A stretch of 64,000 nucleotides of DNA from Phoronis australis (taxonomy: Eukaryota; Phoronida; Phoronidae): contig NMRA01000052.1 of the NCBI GenBank assembly GCA_002633005.1, forward strand, positions 1,011,484 through 1,075,483. Direction: 5' to 3'. The position numbers and the translations under genes were made by a program. Positions within the stretch are counted from its first letter, which is position 1; the number at the start of each line of letters is the position of its first letter. The notes beneath the pieces were generated by a model. That model was not told where the DNA came from and did no database searches. It saw only the letters and a list, made by a program, of their open reading frames with translations. Of the stretch, positions 48,816-59,639 are shown piece by piece.

Positions 48816-49340
48816 AAAATCATAGATGAGGATACTCCTGTTGAGACCGGCTATGTTCGACTGGTGGAGGATCACCCAGTCATCGTTCCAACAACAAAAC
48901 CAATTTTCATTAGCAACAGAAAAAGCTATCGCCTTAAGATGATGATGAATGGATTCTACCAGTCGTCAGAAGTTGTTGGGTTGACTGGTAGTCAACTGGC
49001 CTCCACAACTTTAGGCCAAGCGTTGAAAGGTACATATTTTTCTCTAAATTTTTTCAACAAAAAATTAACAATGAACTTCATCTGAAATATGAAAATATTG
49101 AAAACAGAACAACTCAACTGGTTTCCTTATTTCTTTCACCAATTCCATTGCTTTAACAAACATCTTTTGGCTAAGATGGCACAATTAGACTATTGAAATT
49201 GATGTAGGTTTCATCTTCAATGACCTATTGTTTTTTTCTTTTCAGCCTACATTCAACCTCAGCAGCAAAGACTTTATTTTTGCTCTGAATATCAAAATTG
49301 GCACCATGACCAGAGCATTGAAACACATTCAAAAATAAGT
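48816..49340 (+). CDS. two exon-like segments of unknown function
   Basis: The first segment, 48816-49029, is bounded by TTTTCAG| and AAAG|GTACAT. It encodes KIIDEDTPVETGYVRLVED, then PTTKPIFISNRKSYRL and VVGLTGSQLASTTLGQAL. The second begins after TTTTCAG at 49246; one frame reads PTFNLSSKDFIFALNIKIG and ends at a TAA near 49338, but the phase that joins it to the first segment gives a different peptide. They may be the 3' exons of the BEN-like gene. Function unknown. Confidence 0.4.
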
Positions 49341-49989
49341 TCTGATCAGAGTAGTTATGTAGTGGTGTTAAACTATATTGTCAAAGTACAGTACATTGCA
49401 AGTTGTAATTATATCGGATGTTTGAAGTGTTTAGTTTTAAGTTTATTATTATATGATTCTATGTCATAGGCAAAAAGCTTTACAAATTCTCTTGTCATCT
49501 GTTGGTTCACTTTGTAAAACTGATGTCCGCAGCTGGGAGTGGGAGGGCCCGCTATTAACTAGACGGGGTGCTGATTTGTATATTTTTGTGTAAGAAGAGA
49601 AATTTTCGTCTATGACAAAGAATTCTATAATGATTAACACTAGACTGATGTAAATTTTAGGACATGTTTAGTTAATCATGGCATACTTCGGAAAATTCTG
49701 GCTTAACCGATTCGAACTCACACGGAGTCTACTGTAGGTGTACTTTGTTGCCTGTGATCTTTTTAAATACTGTGAAAGTAGTTCTGTATTATCTTCCAGT
49801 TGTAATTCCATTATTTGTACATGTAATTAAGTGGCTCTTGGGAACATAAAAATGTGAAATTCATTGCTGGTTTTTATTAAAACTGCTTCCCACGTTTTAA
49901 TTTTTTTAATGCCAACTTGTAAGGTTAAATTATTAATTTGACGACATAAAAATATAGGCACTGTGTTCACAGCAATTTTCAGCAGTCAG

Positions 49990-50165
49990 TGAAAGCACTG
50001 TATGTATTCGCAGTTATGTTTGTGGCAAGTTCCGGGTAGTCCCTGTAAGATTAAATGGATGTTCGCAGCAAGTTCGTGGCAGGCCATATAAGGTTACATA
50101 GAAGTTCACGGCAGTCCATGTAAGGTTGCATGGATGTTCGCAGCAAGTTCGTGGCAGGCCACGGA
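49990..50165. repeat. tandem repeat, unit about 45-50 bp
   Basis: Units of the type GGATGTTCGCAGCAAGTTCG followed by TGGCAGGCCAT and GTAAGGTTACAT are repeated about four times with variation. It lies just before a gag-like frame, so it may be part of a retroelement leader. Confidence 0.65.
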
Positions 50166-50169
50166 AAAA

Positions 50170-50345
50170 CGCAATGGCAAATGCACGGACAATGTGAGGT
50201 ATATAACGCGGACGCTGAAAACTGGAAACACTATGTGGAGAGGCTGAACTTTTATTTCGTAGCAAACGACGTGAAATCTGATGAGAAAAAGAGGGAAATT
50301 TTTCTATGTGTGGCTCAGCCACTTACCAAACCATACGGGATCTGA
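50170..50345 (+). pseudogene. retroelement gag fragment (Gypsy-like)
   Basis: The frame reads NADAENWKHYVERLNFYFVA, then SDEKKREIFLCVA, typical of the N-terminal gag of Gypsy elements (one long helix pair ending before a TY-x-x-I-R-x-L block, which follows in another frame as YQTIRDLIQPVKPRD). Broken by frameshift at about 50320. Confidence 0.6.
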
Positions 50346-50459
50346 TACAACCAGTAAAACCCAGAGATATTCAAGAGATTTACGACAATGAAACCTACAT
50401 CACGGAAGTGCAATTATCCACAGGACAATACCTTCCGTCTCCATCCACAACCGCCGCAC

Positions 50460-51070
50460 CTAAGACTTCATCGCCGACAGCACATTTACGGAAACTGGAA
50501 CTCCTTAAATTCTAGGGCGATTGCCTGGAATTCCTTGGTTTTTGGACATGTATATTGCTGCCGTCCACAACAATCCACACCTAACGGATGTTCAGAAATT
50601 TCAGTACTTACACTCGTCTTTAAAGGGTGCAGCAAAAGAAATTATCAACGGCCTGCTTTAACGGTTCCGTCTCATCCCGGACACTTTCGACAATTTTTTG
50701 ACTCCCTGGAAGTGCTGCTAAGGACACTTTACACCATCGACCCAACGGACATCAAGGACCTGCTCGTTCTGATCATTCTGGACAAACTTCCAGCTGACTT
50801 CCAAAAGAGCATTGCTCACCAAAACCACAGCGACATGCACATGCCTGTCGCCACTCTTCGTGACTTCTTAAAGACAGAAGTTAAGATTCTAGACGCTGGC
50901 TGTGGATCCACCGACAGCCCTATCGCGACATGTACCAGTCCTCCACAGCGGCATTTCAAACTAGTGCCCGACATTACTAGAGCAGCAAATCATGTAAGTT
51001 ATGCTTTTACTGTTCGAGGGTCCACATTTCCACTCACTGCCCAGCCCACGTATCTTACGATTCTCGCTTA
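50460..51070 (+). pseudogene. BEL/Pao-type gag fragment (DUF1759-like), degenerate
   Basis: Across at least three frames it reads LRKLELLKF, GDCLEFLGFW, DMYIAAVHNN, TDVQKFQYLHSSLKGAAKEI, and later FDSLEVLLRTLYTIDPTDIK and LDKLPADFQKSIAHQN. This is DUF1759 in order: a P/KF-x-GD start, an F-W pair, Q-K-F-x-YL-x-x-L-x-G-x-A. Internal stops and shifts make it dead. It abuts the Gypsy-like piece, so it is a composite of two elements. Confidence 0.65.
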
Positions 51071-51325
51071 ACTCTTTCACTGCCACTGTCGCATTTCTGC
51101 GACTTCCAGGTAGACTGCCAATGTCGGATTTATGTGACTTGAGTACACACATACTTAAAACCTATTTTTAGCTTTCTTTCAGGGGAGTTAATGTCGTTAA
51201 ATTGACATCATTCGACCACTTTACGTTAGTGTCGTCTGCGGATCAAAAATTTGTTGACTTCGGAGTTTTTTTGAAAGAAATTGGGAGTACTTTTGTTGTT
51301 TTGTTTGACGTTCAGAGCGGGAGAA

Positions 51326-53540
51326 ATGGCTAACAGGCTTTCACTTGGCTATAATTTAAAAAGAATAGCTAAATATTCTGATTCAGAATCGGATGTTGAC
51401 TTGTATGACGGGGTACGTTTGTGTTAGCAAATAAATTCTACTTCCGTGCTAGCCTTCGATACCTGATTTTCAATGGTATTTTCAGCTAGAATCCTGCATC
51501 ATGGGTTATGAACAGATACTCCTATTACAAATATTAAGAAAAATTTGAAAGGCTATTTACACGACCCTCGTCTTTCACTCTAGGAAGACACTCTTGCACT
51601 GCCCAAAGATATATGTCGCGGTGTTGATGATCAAAGTGATGATGGGAACATGTCAGTAGATTCTGTTCCTGTATCTGTTGATAATACAGAAAATCAGCAG
51701 TCGGTGCCTATGGTGAGAGCTTCTTCATCTGTACACAGATGTAGGCGAGTTACATCTTTATCGCGTGGGTGTTGGCGTGGCACAACAACATCAGCCTCCA
51801 TAAGAATTCACCTGGAGACCTGTAGATTTTAGTGATGATTTCGATTTGCAATGGCTTGGAGAACCTCGTAGATCAGGAGTCACGTCAGGATTCGAACCCG
51901 TTAATTATTTCAAGTACTTTTTTCCAGTTTTCGATATCGTGACTGTTCACACAAACATATATGCCAACCAGTATTTGCGTGATCGTGAGCTACCAGTTGA
52001 CTCGCGGTTTAGAAAATAGACGGCACCATCAATAAAGGAAATGCAAGCTTATGTTGCTTTGCAGATTGCAATGGGTTTAAACTCAAAGCCTGATTTAGCT
52101 GACTACTGGGGTTCGTACTGGTTGACAACAACTAGATTCCACGAGGTGATGCCAAGGAATCGATACCAGTTGTTGAATGCATTTCTTCATTTCAATAATA
52201 ACAACTTGCGCGGACCAAGGGTCAAGATGGCTATGATCCCATGTTCAAGATACGCCCTTTGATCAGTGTTACAGATGAAAGGTACCTCACTGTATATTCC
52301 CCTCAAAAAGAACTGTATGTAGATGAATCGATAATTAAATTCAAGGGCCGTATTTTTTCAGGCAGTATCTACCTGCCAAGCCAACTAAGTGGGGGATCAA
52401 AACTTTCGCTCTCTGTGAAAGTAACTCTGGTTATGCCTTGGGATTTGTCATTTACACTGGCAAAACAACATTCCAAGTTGATGACATTTCAGACTTAGGC
52501 AAAACAGAGCAAGTTTGTATGACAATGCTCAGAGGATTTGAGAATGATGGTTACCATGTTTATGTTGACAACTTTTATTCGTCGCCCAGACTTTTTCCAG
52601 AGCCAAAAGCACACGGTATTGGAGCATGTGACATCGTCAAGGATAACAGTAAGTACATGCCCGAGAGCTTCATCACACAGTCCTGCCACTGAATAAAGGT
52701 GATGACCCTGTTATGTGTTGTTCGAATATGATCACGTGTGTGATGATGGACACGAAACGTGTTCATTTTCTGAGCACTATTCACAGTGACTGTTGGTGTT
52801 AAGCTTTGTATTAGCCGCCAGGCGTCTCTGGTGTTTAACCTCTCCCCACTGGCTGGAGGAGCGTTCCAGAGCATCCATGTTGGTGGACTGTTGACGTTTA
52901 TTGTGCTGGCAAATATAATCACTTGTTAGGGACATTTGTGTTGTCTTTGAGCAAACTAACAAATGGTAGCAGATTCATAAAGATCTTCAGGTACAGGTGA
53001 ATAGCATTCAGAATGTCAATGCGTATTAACCCACCGGAATTTAGCGGGACGAAGTCCTATGAGCGTTACAAACAAGAACTCTTAGCAAAACTGTAAGAGA
53101 TAGAAAAGCTGACGGAGGTCAGAGGAATGTCGTCCGTCCTGTTATGTGTGATGCATACAATAACCACATGAATGGTGTTGATGTTGTCGATCAAAAGTTA
53201 GGATCCTATAATTATCCCCATAAATGTGCGAAGTGGTATATGACCATTTTCCACCGGTAAGTAGCGTTAGTAAATGCCTACATTGTTTAATGCAAATCAT
53301 TGCATGAAGGTGAAAGGCCGTTGGATGTTGTGCCGTTTCGTGAGAAAGTAATCGATGGGTTACTCCAAGGCTGGGATTTGTCAGTCAGTAAGCGCGGTAG
53401 GCCCTCCATCACTGAGAAGCCTGACAGGTTGATTGGTCGTCATTTAGCTGCTCGCTATGCAGATGTCAACACAGACCCGAATGTACTGTGTGCAGTGACA
53501 GGCTTACAAAGAGACTGCAGACAAGTTTTTATTGCATAGT
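51326..53540 (+). pseudogene. piggyBac-type transposase, frameshifted and interrupted
   Basis: The start MANRLSLGYNLKRIAK (51326) is acidic further on. The transposase core follows: KEMQAYVALQIAMGL, YWGSYWLTTTRFHEVMPRNR, YQLLNAFLHFNNN, then ELYVDESIIKFKGR (first catalytic Asp), GYHVYVDNFYSSPRLF (second Asp), RVHFLSTIHSD, and YNNHMNGVDVVDQKLGSYNY (third Asp). The C-terminal frame reads GERPLDVVPFREKVIDGLL. All three Asp of the DDD triad survive, but there are several stops and shifts, and a Copia-like fragment splits the frame at 52791. The usual C-terminal CCHC/RING-like finger is not seen. Confidence 0.8.
52791..53090 (+). mobile_element. Copia-like 5' LTR, primer-binding site and gag start
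   Basis: An LTR-like unit (52791-52961, 171 bp) runs from TGTTGGTGTTAAGC to CAAACTAACA. TGGTAGCAGA at 52963 matches the primer-binding site complementary to the 3' end of initiator Met tRNA, as used by Copia elements. The ATG at 53013 starts SMRINPPEFSGTKSYERYKQ, a Copia-type gag start. It ends within about 80 bp and piggyBac resumes. There is no pol and no second LTR. Confidence 0.7.
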
Positions 53541-54497
53541 CGTATCATTTTACATTCAGAGGCTAGTTGGGGTTTCTGGGTTTGTGCCTTGTCCTTGGTA
53601 CTAAAAGTGATCAACTTGTCTTTGAAGTAGTTTCAGTTAAGTAGTATACTGGCCATAAACTACATTATAGTCTGTGGTACTTATTTGTTGATACTATAGA
53701 CAGAAACTGTTGGTCACAACATTAAAGGCACGTTACATAATCATTGGAGGTTGTACAGTCTGTCTTATATAACAAGGCATCTGAGCTGGTGTGCCTGCTT
53801 GACTGTGTTGTTTTTTTTTGGTAGCAGATCAGCTGATTTGAAATTAATGATATTGACTTCTTGTTATATACAAGCATAACTAAGGACTCAATTTTTTACT
53901 CTGTGTGCCTGTTTACAGGAGAGTAATAATTTTGGATTCAAACTTGATATAGAAGACCAGGTTCTCTTAGTTTTGATGTGACTCAAACTTAATTTATTAT
54001 GTGATGGACCTTTGCCGGAGATTTTGGGTTTGAAAAACTATGACGTGCAGAGTTTTCAATTCTTGGTTACCAATTTTAGCAGATAAATTAAAAGATCTGG
54101 TGTGTTGGCTTCAACGAGAGACCATGCAGTCAAGTATGCCATTAAAGAAAATTATCTAAACACAACATGCATAATTAACTGCACATGCAGAAACGACCAT
54201 CCAATCTCAGAGGTAGGGGTGAAACCTATAGCCAGTACAAATCGCACAATACTGCAAAGTATATGGTGCAATTGCACCAAATGGGTACACCATGTACATA
54301 TCTAAAGCATTTGGGGGAAGGTATAGTGACAAATACATTGTAGATTGGAATACCTTCAACCCAATGATGAAGTTATGGCAGCAGAGGTTTTAATATTGAT
54401 GACCTACTGTTTCCAAGACGAGTTAAGTTTAACATACCAGCTTTCACCAAAGGTAAATCACCGCTTACATCAAAAAGATCTGACAAAGTAACAGCGC
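53541..54497. other. no recognisable gene
   Basis: Sequence after the piggyBac remnant. The open frame at 54102-54305 has four Cys but no family resemblance that I can support. Confidence 0.4.
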
Positions 54498-54653
54498 ATA
54501 GCCATAGTAAGATAGCCATAGTAAGATAGCCATAGTAAGATAGCCATAGTAAGATAGCCATAGTAAGATAGCCATAGTAAGATAGCCATAGTAAGATAGC
54601 CATAGTAAGATAGCCATAGTAAGATAGCCATAGTAAGATAGCCATAGTAAGAA
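54498..54653. repeat. 14-bp tandem repeat, about 11 copies
   Basis: The unit ATAGCCATAGTAAG is repeated essentially without change. As 14 is not a multiple of 3, all three frames of one strand give the same periodic peptide, which explains the long leucine/tyrosine-rich minus-strand frames. Confidence 0.95.
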
Positions 54654-55508
54654 TCTATGTGGAGTGAGCAATACGAAGACTTTAAGTTTTCAAAATTTTG
54701 AGAACCATTATTCTAGCGTCAAGCACAAAATCAGTGGATAACTGCTTTTTTGCTTGTCAAATTTTTTCACACCCGTGTAATCTTAAACATTTTAATTGCC
54801 TTCGGGCAGTCAATTCAATACCATTTTTAAGTGTGAAAGAAGCTAACTAAAGCAAAACAGTTTTAGCAGTATGAACTTTTGACACACTGAGAGACGGGTT
54901 CAGAATAATGGGAGGGGAACCCAAAATTCATGAGCAATGATGGATCTAGTATGCTTAAATGGCACGTTGTAGACAGGGTAACTGCATTCACGAAAAGTGT
55001 GCCAAGCACATAACGTTATATTGTCGTGATGGACTGTCCAGCAGTATGAGGCAGGCTAGTCCGGACAGTCAGAAACCGCAGGTCTTTCCGCTTGATTACC
55101 GTTTATAGCACTTTAATCAGACTGTGTTAAGATAAAAGCTGCCGTTTGATTTCATTTTTCACACTTTTTGTAGATGGAAACAGAGTCCATATTTGAATTT
55201 CTAATAAAAATTGAGTAAAGACCATTTTCTCCCACAAAAATCTGTGTAGTTTTGTGGGAGATTGTTATTCGGATCAGCTAATTTGCTTGTCTATCCAGTA
55301 TTACTACACGCCTCCGTGTTTGTAAAAGAGATATTTTTGATATGTCTTAAACTGACAATCAAAAAAGTTGCACATTAAAGTCTGTGGGAAAATTAAATTG
55401 ATTAAATTTTGAACTTGAGCAAAAACAATAAATGCTATGATTTGTTTTGTAACTCGACGACGTTCTATTTCGCGCAATGGGCCGAGTGCTTAGCTTCCAG
55501 CGCTCATC
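54653..55508. other. no recognisable gene
   Basis: A short inverted repeat GGACTGTCC...GGACAGTC sits at about 55029-55067. Nothing else was supported. Confidence 0.4.
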
Positions 55509-57625
55509 ATGAGTTATATGTATCAGGTTTTTTCTACAAGCATTGACCATTTTAAAATGAGAGTTGGAAACAAAGTACAAGCAGTGGACCAGAACGGCCA
55601 CTGCAGTGATGGTAAGATGGAGCACATTTACGAAGATAGAGTGAGTGTGTCATTTCGAGGGTGGTCGTCGGAGTTCGACCAGTCAGTGGGTTATGAAGAG
55701 GTGCGGGAACAACTAGGACCTGTCGAAAGTGCGTCAGTGCCCATGTTGCAGTGTGAACAGAACAACTGCTTACCTCTGCAAGGGACATTTAGTGACTGTT
55801 GTGGCTGCATTGAAGTAAGAGCACACAATGACCTAGCTTTAGGCACTGTGTCAGACTGACTGGGCAATAGTTTCATTGTTTTCAGGACATGTTTGATCCT
55901 GTCACTCTGATTGTCACGTAGGGTTTAGATAAAATGTTTAAAATGACACCCAACAGCTGCCAGCTCTAGTCCAGTTATGAAAGGTTTACTGTGTACGCTC
56001 AAGTTTCCACCAATATCAAGAACACAATGCTTCTCCCTGAGTTTGTTTTCAAAGGAAAAGGTTGCGAGCACATGTAAACCTCCAGATGCTGTTAACATTC
56101 ACTGCTCACCAAAAGGCTCCTGCAGACAAGACACCATGCTGTAGACTATTGCTAAGTTACCAAACAAACACAACTTGTTTTCCACAAAAAGCTACGATTA
56201 ATATATTTTAGATGACTACTTAGTCAACACAACTGCAGTCTGCAGAGCACTATTTGAAAAGAGGTACATTTTGGTTGAGTCACGTGACGTACAAGTTAAT
56301 GACACCCATATTCACCACAACTCAAATCTGCATATCGAGAAATGGAAGCTATCCACATGTTGGATCTTTTGAAGGAGAATCAACACAAAGTGCTTTCTCT
56401 CACCTGTGATGACATCATACGAATGGTCATTGAGAGCTAGTCATGCTACTGACAAACCTACGTTAATTGTACGTAGTACATTGTGCTTCAGGTGTGTACT
56501 GTTTGATTGAGTACACCGAAGATGGTGTGTTAGAGGTAATGACCTTTGATGAGCTGTCGCCATCAGACATTGCTCCCTTAGATATATTTTGTCGCGTGGA
56601 AGATATAGAAGTTGGCAGCAAGGTCATTGCCACGTATGTCATGGATGGCTATGAAGCCATGGTCCTGAGTATATCTGGTAAGACTATAAAACTTTTATTG
56701 CTGGTTTGACATGACATAGTTGTACATACACTCTAAAAATGTTTCTATGTGTTCCGAAATTATAAAAGCGAAACTTGAATCTGAAGCATTAGATTTTAAT
56801 GTAAAGTAAAACACTTGATTATTAATTGTTAATTATGATTTATGTATCACTTTTCGTGTAGAGGACAGAACAACACTGGTGGCAGAAATGAAGAGAAGAA
56901 AAAAGACACTGCCTACAGGAAAGACGGCCACTGAGAAGGTTGTAAAAGAGCCCAAAAAGAAAGTGGCAAAAATGCCAACGGAGCAGGTATATATATCGCA
57001 CTACAAGCAAATCTTGCCTCACATGGATCCAAATGGACCGACAACCTGTCAGTTAATAAAAACATTCCATTAACTGCTTTGCATGGACGTTGGCTTCCAT
57101 CCATACACAGGTCAAGTTTTGTTTTAGCTATTTTTCTGCTTATATTAAAACAAGACCATGATAGCGTGCAGTTCAAAGGAGTGGTCAGCGCAAGTCACTC
57201 ATTAAAAAAGTACTCTGTGGTTGGCGAAATTTAAGGACATGGTGTAGATGCAAAATTCAAGTGCATTGCAGGGGCAAAGGGCGTTTGCAAGCATGTTGCT
57301 GCCCTCTTATTTAGACTCCTTGAATGCAAGGAAAGTGGGTTGCCAACTATTCCTGAGCACATTGCGTGCATGTCCCAGGAGCGAGCATGGGGTCTAAGGA
57401 AGAGTTCTGTCAAGGTGTCTGAAAAATTCTCAGACTTGGTATTTGTGAACTATGTGGATGGAAAGGACTCGGAAAAATCAATAGCAAATTCAAGAAAAAG
57501 AAAAGATTATAATTGCCTTGCTTCAAGTAAACAGTTCTTACCAACAGCTCGACTTCAGGAACAGGGAAGAAATTTAGAACCATATCAGCCAGTGTGGACC
57601 ACATTGCTAGACCGAGTAAGTGTGT
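55509..57625 (+). pseudogene. Tudor-like and SWIM-like zinc finger gene, apparently decayed
   Basis: The first segment (ATG 55509) has a Tudor/chromo-barrel-like stretch: MRVGNKVQAVDQNGH, YEDRVSVSFRGWSSEFDQSV, GYEEVREQ. The second (acceptor at 56491) reads YCLIEYTEDGVLEVMTFDEL and VGSKVIATYVMDGYEAMV, a second Tudor-like unit, with donor CT|GGTAAG at about 56680. The third (from 56863) is Lys-rich. The fourth (about 57165-57618) reads AKFKCIAGAKGVCKHVAALL, a SWIM finger layout (CxC..CxH), but the first Cys is Phe and a stop lies just upstream. The splice phase between segments 1 and 2 does not fit. SWIM fingers occur in transposon-derived and host proteins alike, so origin is open. Confidence 0.45.
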
Positions 57626-57747
57626 CACCTAACAACAGTTTGAGGCCTCATTACATTATGCTGAAAAAATGTGTTGCAGCTTTACTAATGTTTGGTTATC
57701 ATTCACTTATTGCCCTATATATTCTAATGTTGTGTGTTCTCTTACTT

Positions 57748-58262
57748 TGAGGAGGTAATTTGACTGACAAGCATGAGGCATATGTTTGTCACCTTGACGA
57801 CGATGACCAGTATGAAGCAGAGGCACAGTGGCTGGAAATGATGCACAGAGTATTGGTAGACCATGAAATACGAGTGTTACAGCTGTGCAGCTTTAAGGAG
57901 GAAAACAACGAGACAACCGAGCCAACCGATGGGATGACGGAGACTGGGGCGACAGCAGCGACTGTGATAAGAGATACAGCAGCGACCGAAGTGATGGCAA
58001 CGACCGGAGAGATGCCAGCGACAGATGCAAGCAGTGTAAAAATTGTGACTGACAATGATAAACACTCAGTGTTTAAGTTGGAAAAGCATCGACTCCCGAA
58101 GTTTGGAGGTGATGTACGCGATTATTTAAGCTTTAAGGATGATTTCCAGTACATGGTTGGAAACAGGCATAGCAAGAGGGATAGTATAGCAGTATTAAGG
58201 AATACCTTGGAAGGTAAGCCTCTTGATCTAATTAAGGGCCTAGGTTTTCTGTTTTGTAACTT
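57748..58262 (+). pseudogene. BEL/Pao-type gag fragment, third type
   Basis: An open frame of about 170 codons without ATG starts acidic (CHLDDDDQYEAEAQWLEMMH), has a Thr/Ala-rich linker (ATAATVIRDTAATEVMATTG) and then the DUF1759 start: KHRLPKFGGDVRDYLSFKDD, FQYMVGNRHSKRDSIAVLRN, LEGKPLDLIKGLG. At about 58240 the frame passes abruptly into the intron-like sequence ahead of BEN-like copy C. So in all three BEN-like copies the sequence just upstream is BEL gag, but here from a different element. Confidence 0.65.
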
Positions 58263-58740
58263 GTATATTTGTTGCAGTTAATTCAAAAGTTCACTCCACC
58301 GTAGGTGGCAAGATGCCACGACAAAACCTGTGGCGTGCACCAGCTTGTTCAAGTTGTGATCAGCTTTGTGCTGAGAACAAAAAGCTGAGAAGTTGTGGGC
58401 CTGCAATGTAGTGCTAAAAGCGAAAATGTACATTTATTAAACAATTAAAAAATTACAAAATTGATTGTGACTTTATAGTTGTACTTGTTACGCCAGATTT
58501 AAGTTATGGTTTTGTAGCTCATAAAGAACTAAACTGTGACCTTGATAATTTATGAATTGCTTTTGTATTAGCTTTGACAGTGAGTGATACATTTGTTCAA
58601 ATATTTTCAATGATTTGTTTTAGAACAAGCTTGTACTTCATCACGGCACTGCCATCAGCTGGCTTCGTGAATGAAAATGAAGCTATTTGCTTCCATGTAA
58701 GTCTAAAGAAGTGCAGAAAATTTCTCCCAATTGTTTTACT
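58262..58740 (+). pseudogene. BEN-like gene cassette, copy C, truncated
   Basis: It contains only the second exon (GGKMPRQNLWRAPACSSC-type) and the EQACTSS exon, with the intron between them collinear to copies A and B. A 5-base deletion in the zipper-like stretch (AAGCTGAGAAG) gives a stop, at a different place from the deletion in copy A. It ends about 58740; the fourth and fifth exons are absent. Confidence 0.6.
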
Positions 58741-58999
58741 TTAAACATGTTATTAAATAACCATAATATTATGAAATGTTATTCAAAGGAAGTTGATGCA
58801 ATACGGCAGTTGTTTAAGACTGCAGTAATTACTACAAACTTGGTTTCGGGATTTCATCACTGACTAATGAATGTTTCCAAATTTCCTAACTTGTAGTTGG
58901 TGGTTTTGCAAACAGTTATTGAAAACACCATAATAATTTGATCAAATAACCATCAATTTTTGATATCAGCATATCACATTTGTTAAGGTCATCGACCAG

Positions 59000-59605
59000 T
59001 TGGAAAATCAACTTTTTTTTTCAAGATCTGGAAGGAACATGCGCCGTTCATAGTTGTAGGTCGCCATATGACAGATCTGTGCTAGAAGTGAAAAGAAAAC
59101 AATGAGAGAATACACAGAAGTGCTAACCTCACTGAGCAACAGAAGCTGGCACTGCTAGGGGAACAATTAAAAATTATAGAAAACGAGAGGAAATTCTACG
59201 ACGATCTTGTCAAGACTTGCAAAGCTGTTGCAGCGACTGAAGGGATTTCCAGTCTGGGGCCACATCAGCAGAACTCGGGTGAATTTAGGTTTCACTATTC
59301 GTTTGATTTTGCCCAGCAGGTGCATCTCCCAAACAGTCCTCTACAGCCTGGGCCACTGAACTTCCTTGTGCCTCGCTAAGTTGAGATTTTTGGAAGGTGC
59401 TGATGGACTGCCGCAACAAGTGAACTACCTCATAGACGAGGGGACGAGTTCAGGAAAGGGATCGGACATGTGGTTTCCCTCCTACATCATTTCTTTGAGA
59501 ACTATGGCATTGGCGAGAAATGTATGGACCTGCATTGCAATAATTGCAGTGGGTAGAAAAAAACAAGTATGTATTGTGGTATATGGTGTGTTGTACACTT
59601 TGTGA
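59000..59605 (+). pseudogene. DDE-type transposon protein remnant, family not identified
   Basis: Pieces in two frames: RNNRKLALLGEQLKI-like, then HYSFDFAQQVHLPNSPLQPG, PLNFLVPR, and, after a shift, GKGIGHVVSLLHHFFENYGI and CMDLHCNNCSG. These match in order a conserved pattern seen in transposon-derived proteins of invertebrates (Y-x-F-D-x-A-x-Q-x-H-x-P, then 'LHADNCxGQNKNN' with the catalytic Asp). In this copy the Asp has become Asn (LHCNNCSG). Dead. Confidence 0.5.
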
Positions 59606-59639
59606 ACTTCACAGTGAAATCACAATAAATTATTATGAA

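Noticed and set aside
54498-54653. Possible CRISPR-like array
   Set aside because: Units are contiguous without spacers and the DNA is animal nuclear.
54373-54671. Leucine/tyrosine-rich minus-strand frames looking like membrane proteins
   Set aside because: They are the translation of the 14-bp tandem repeat.
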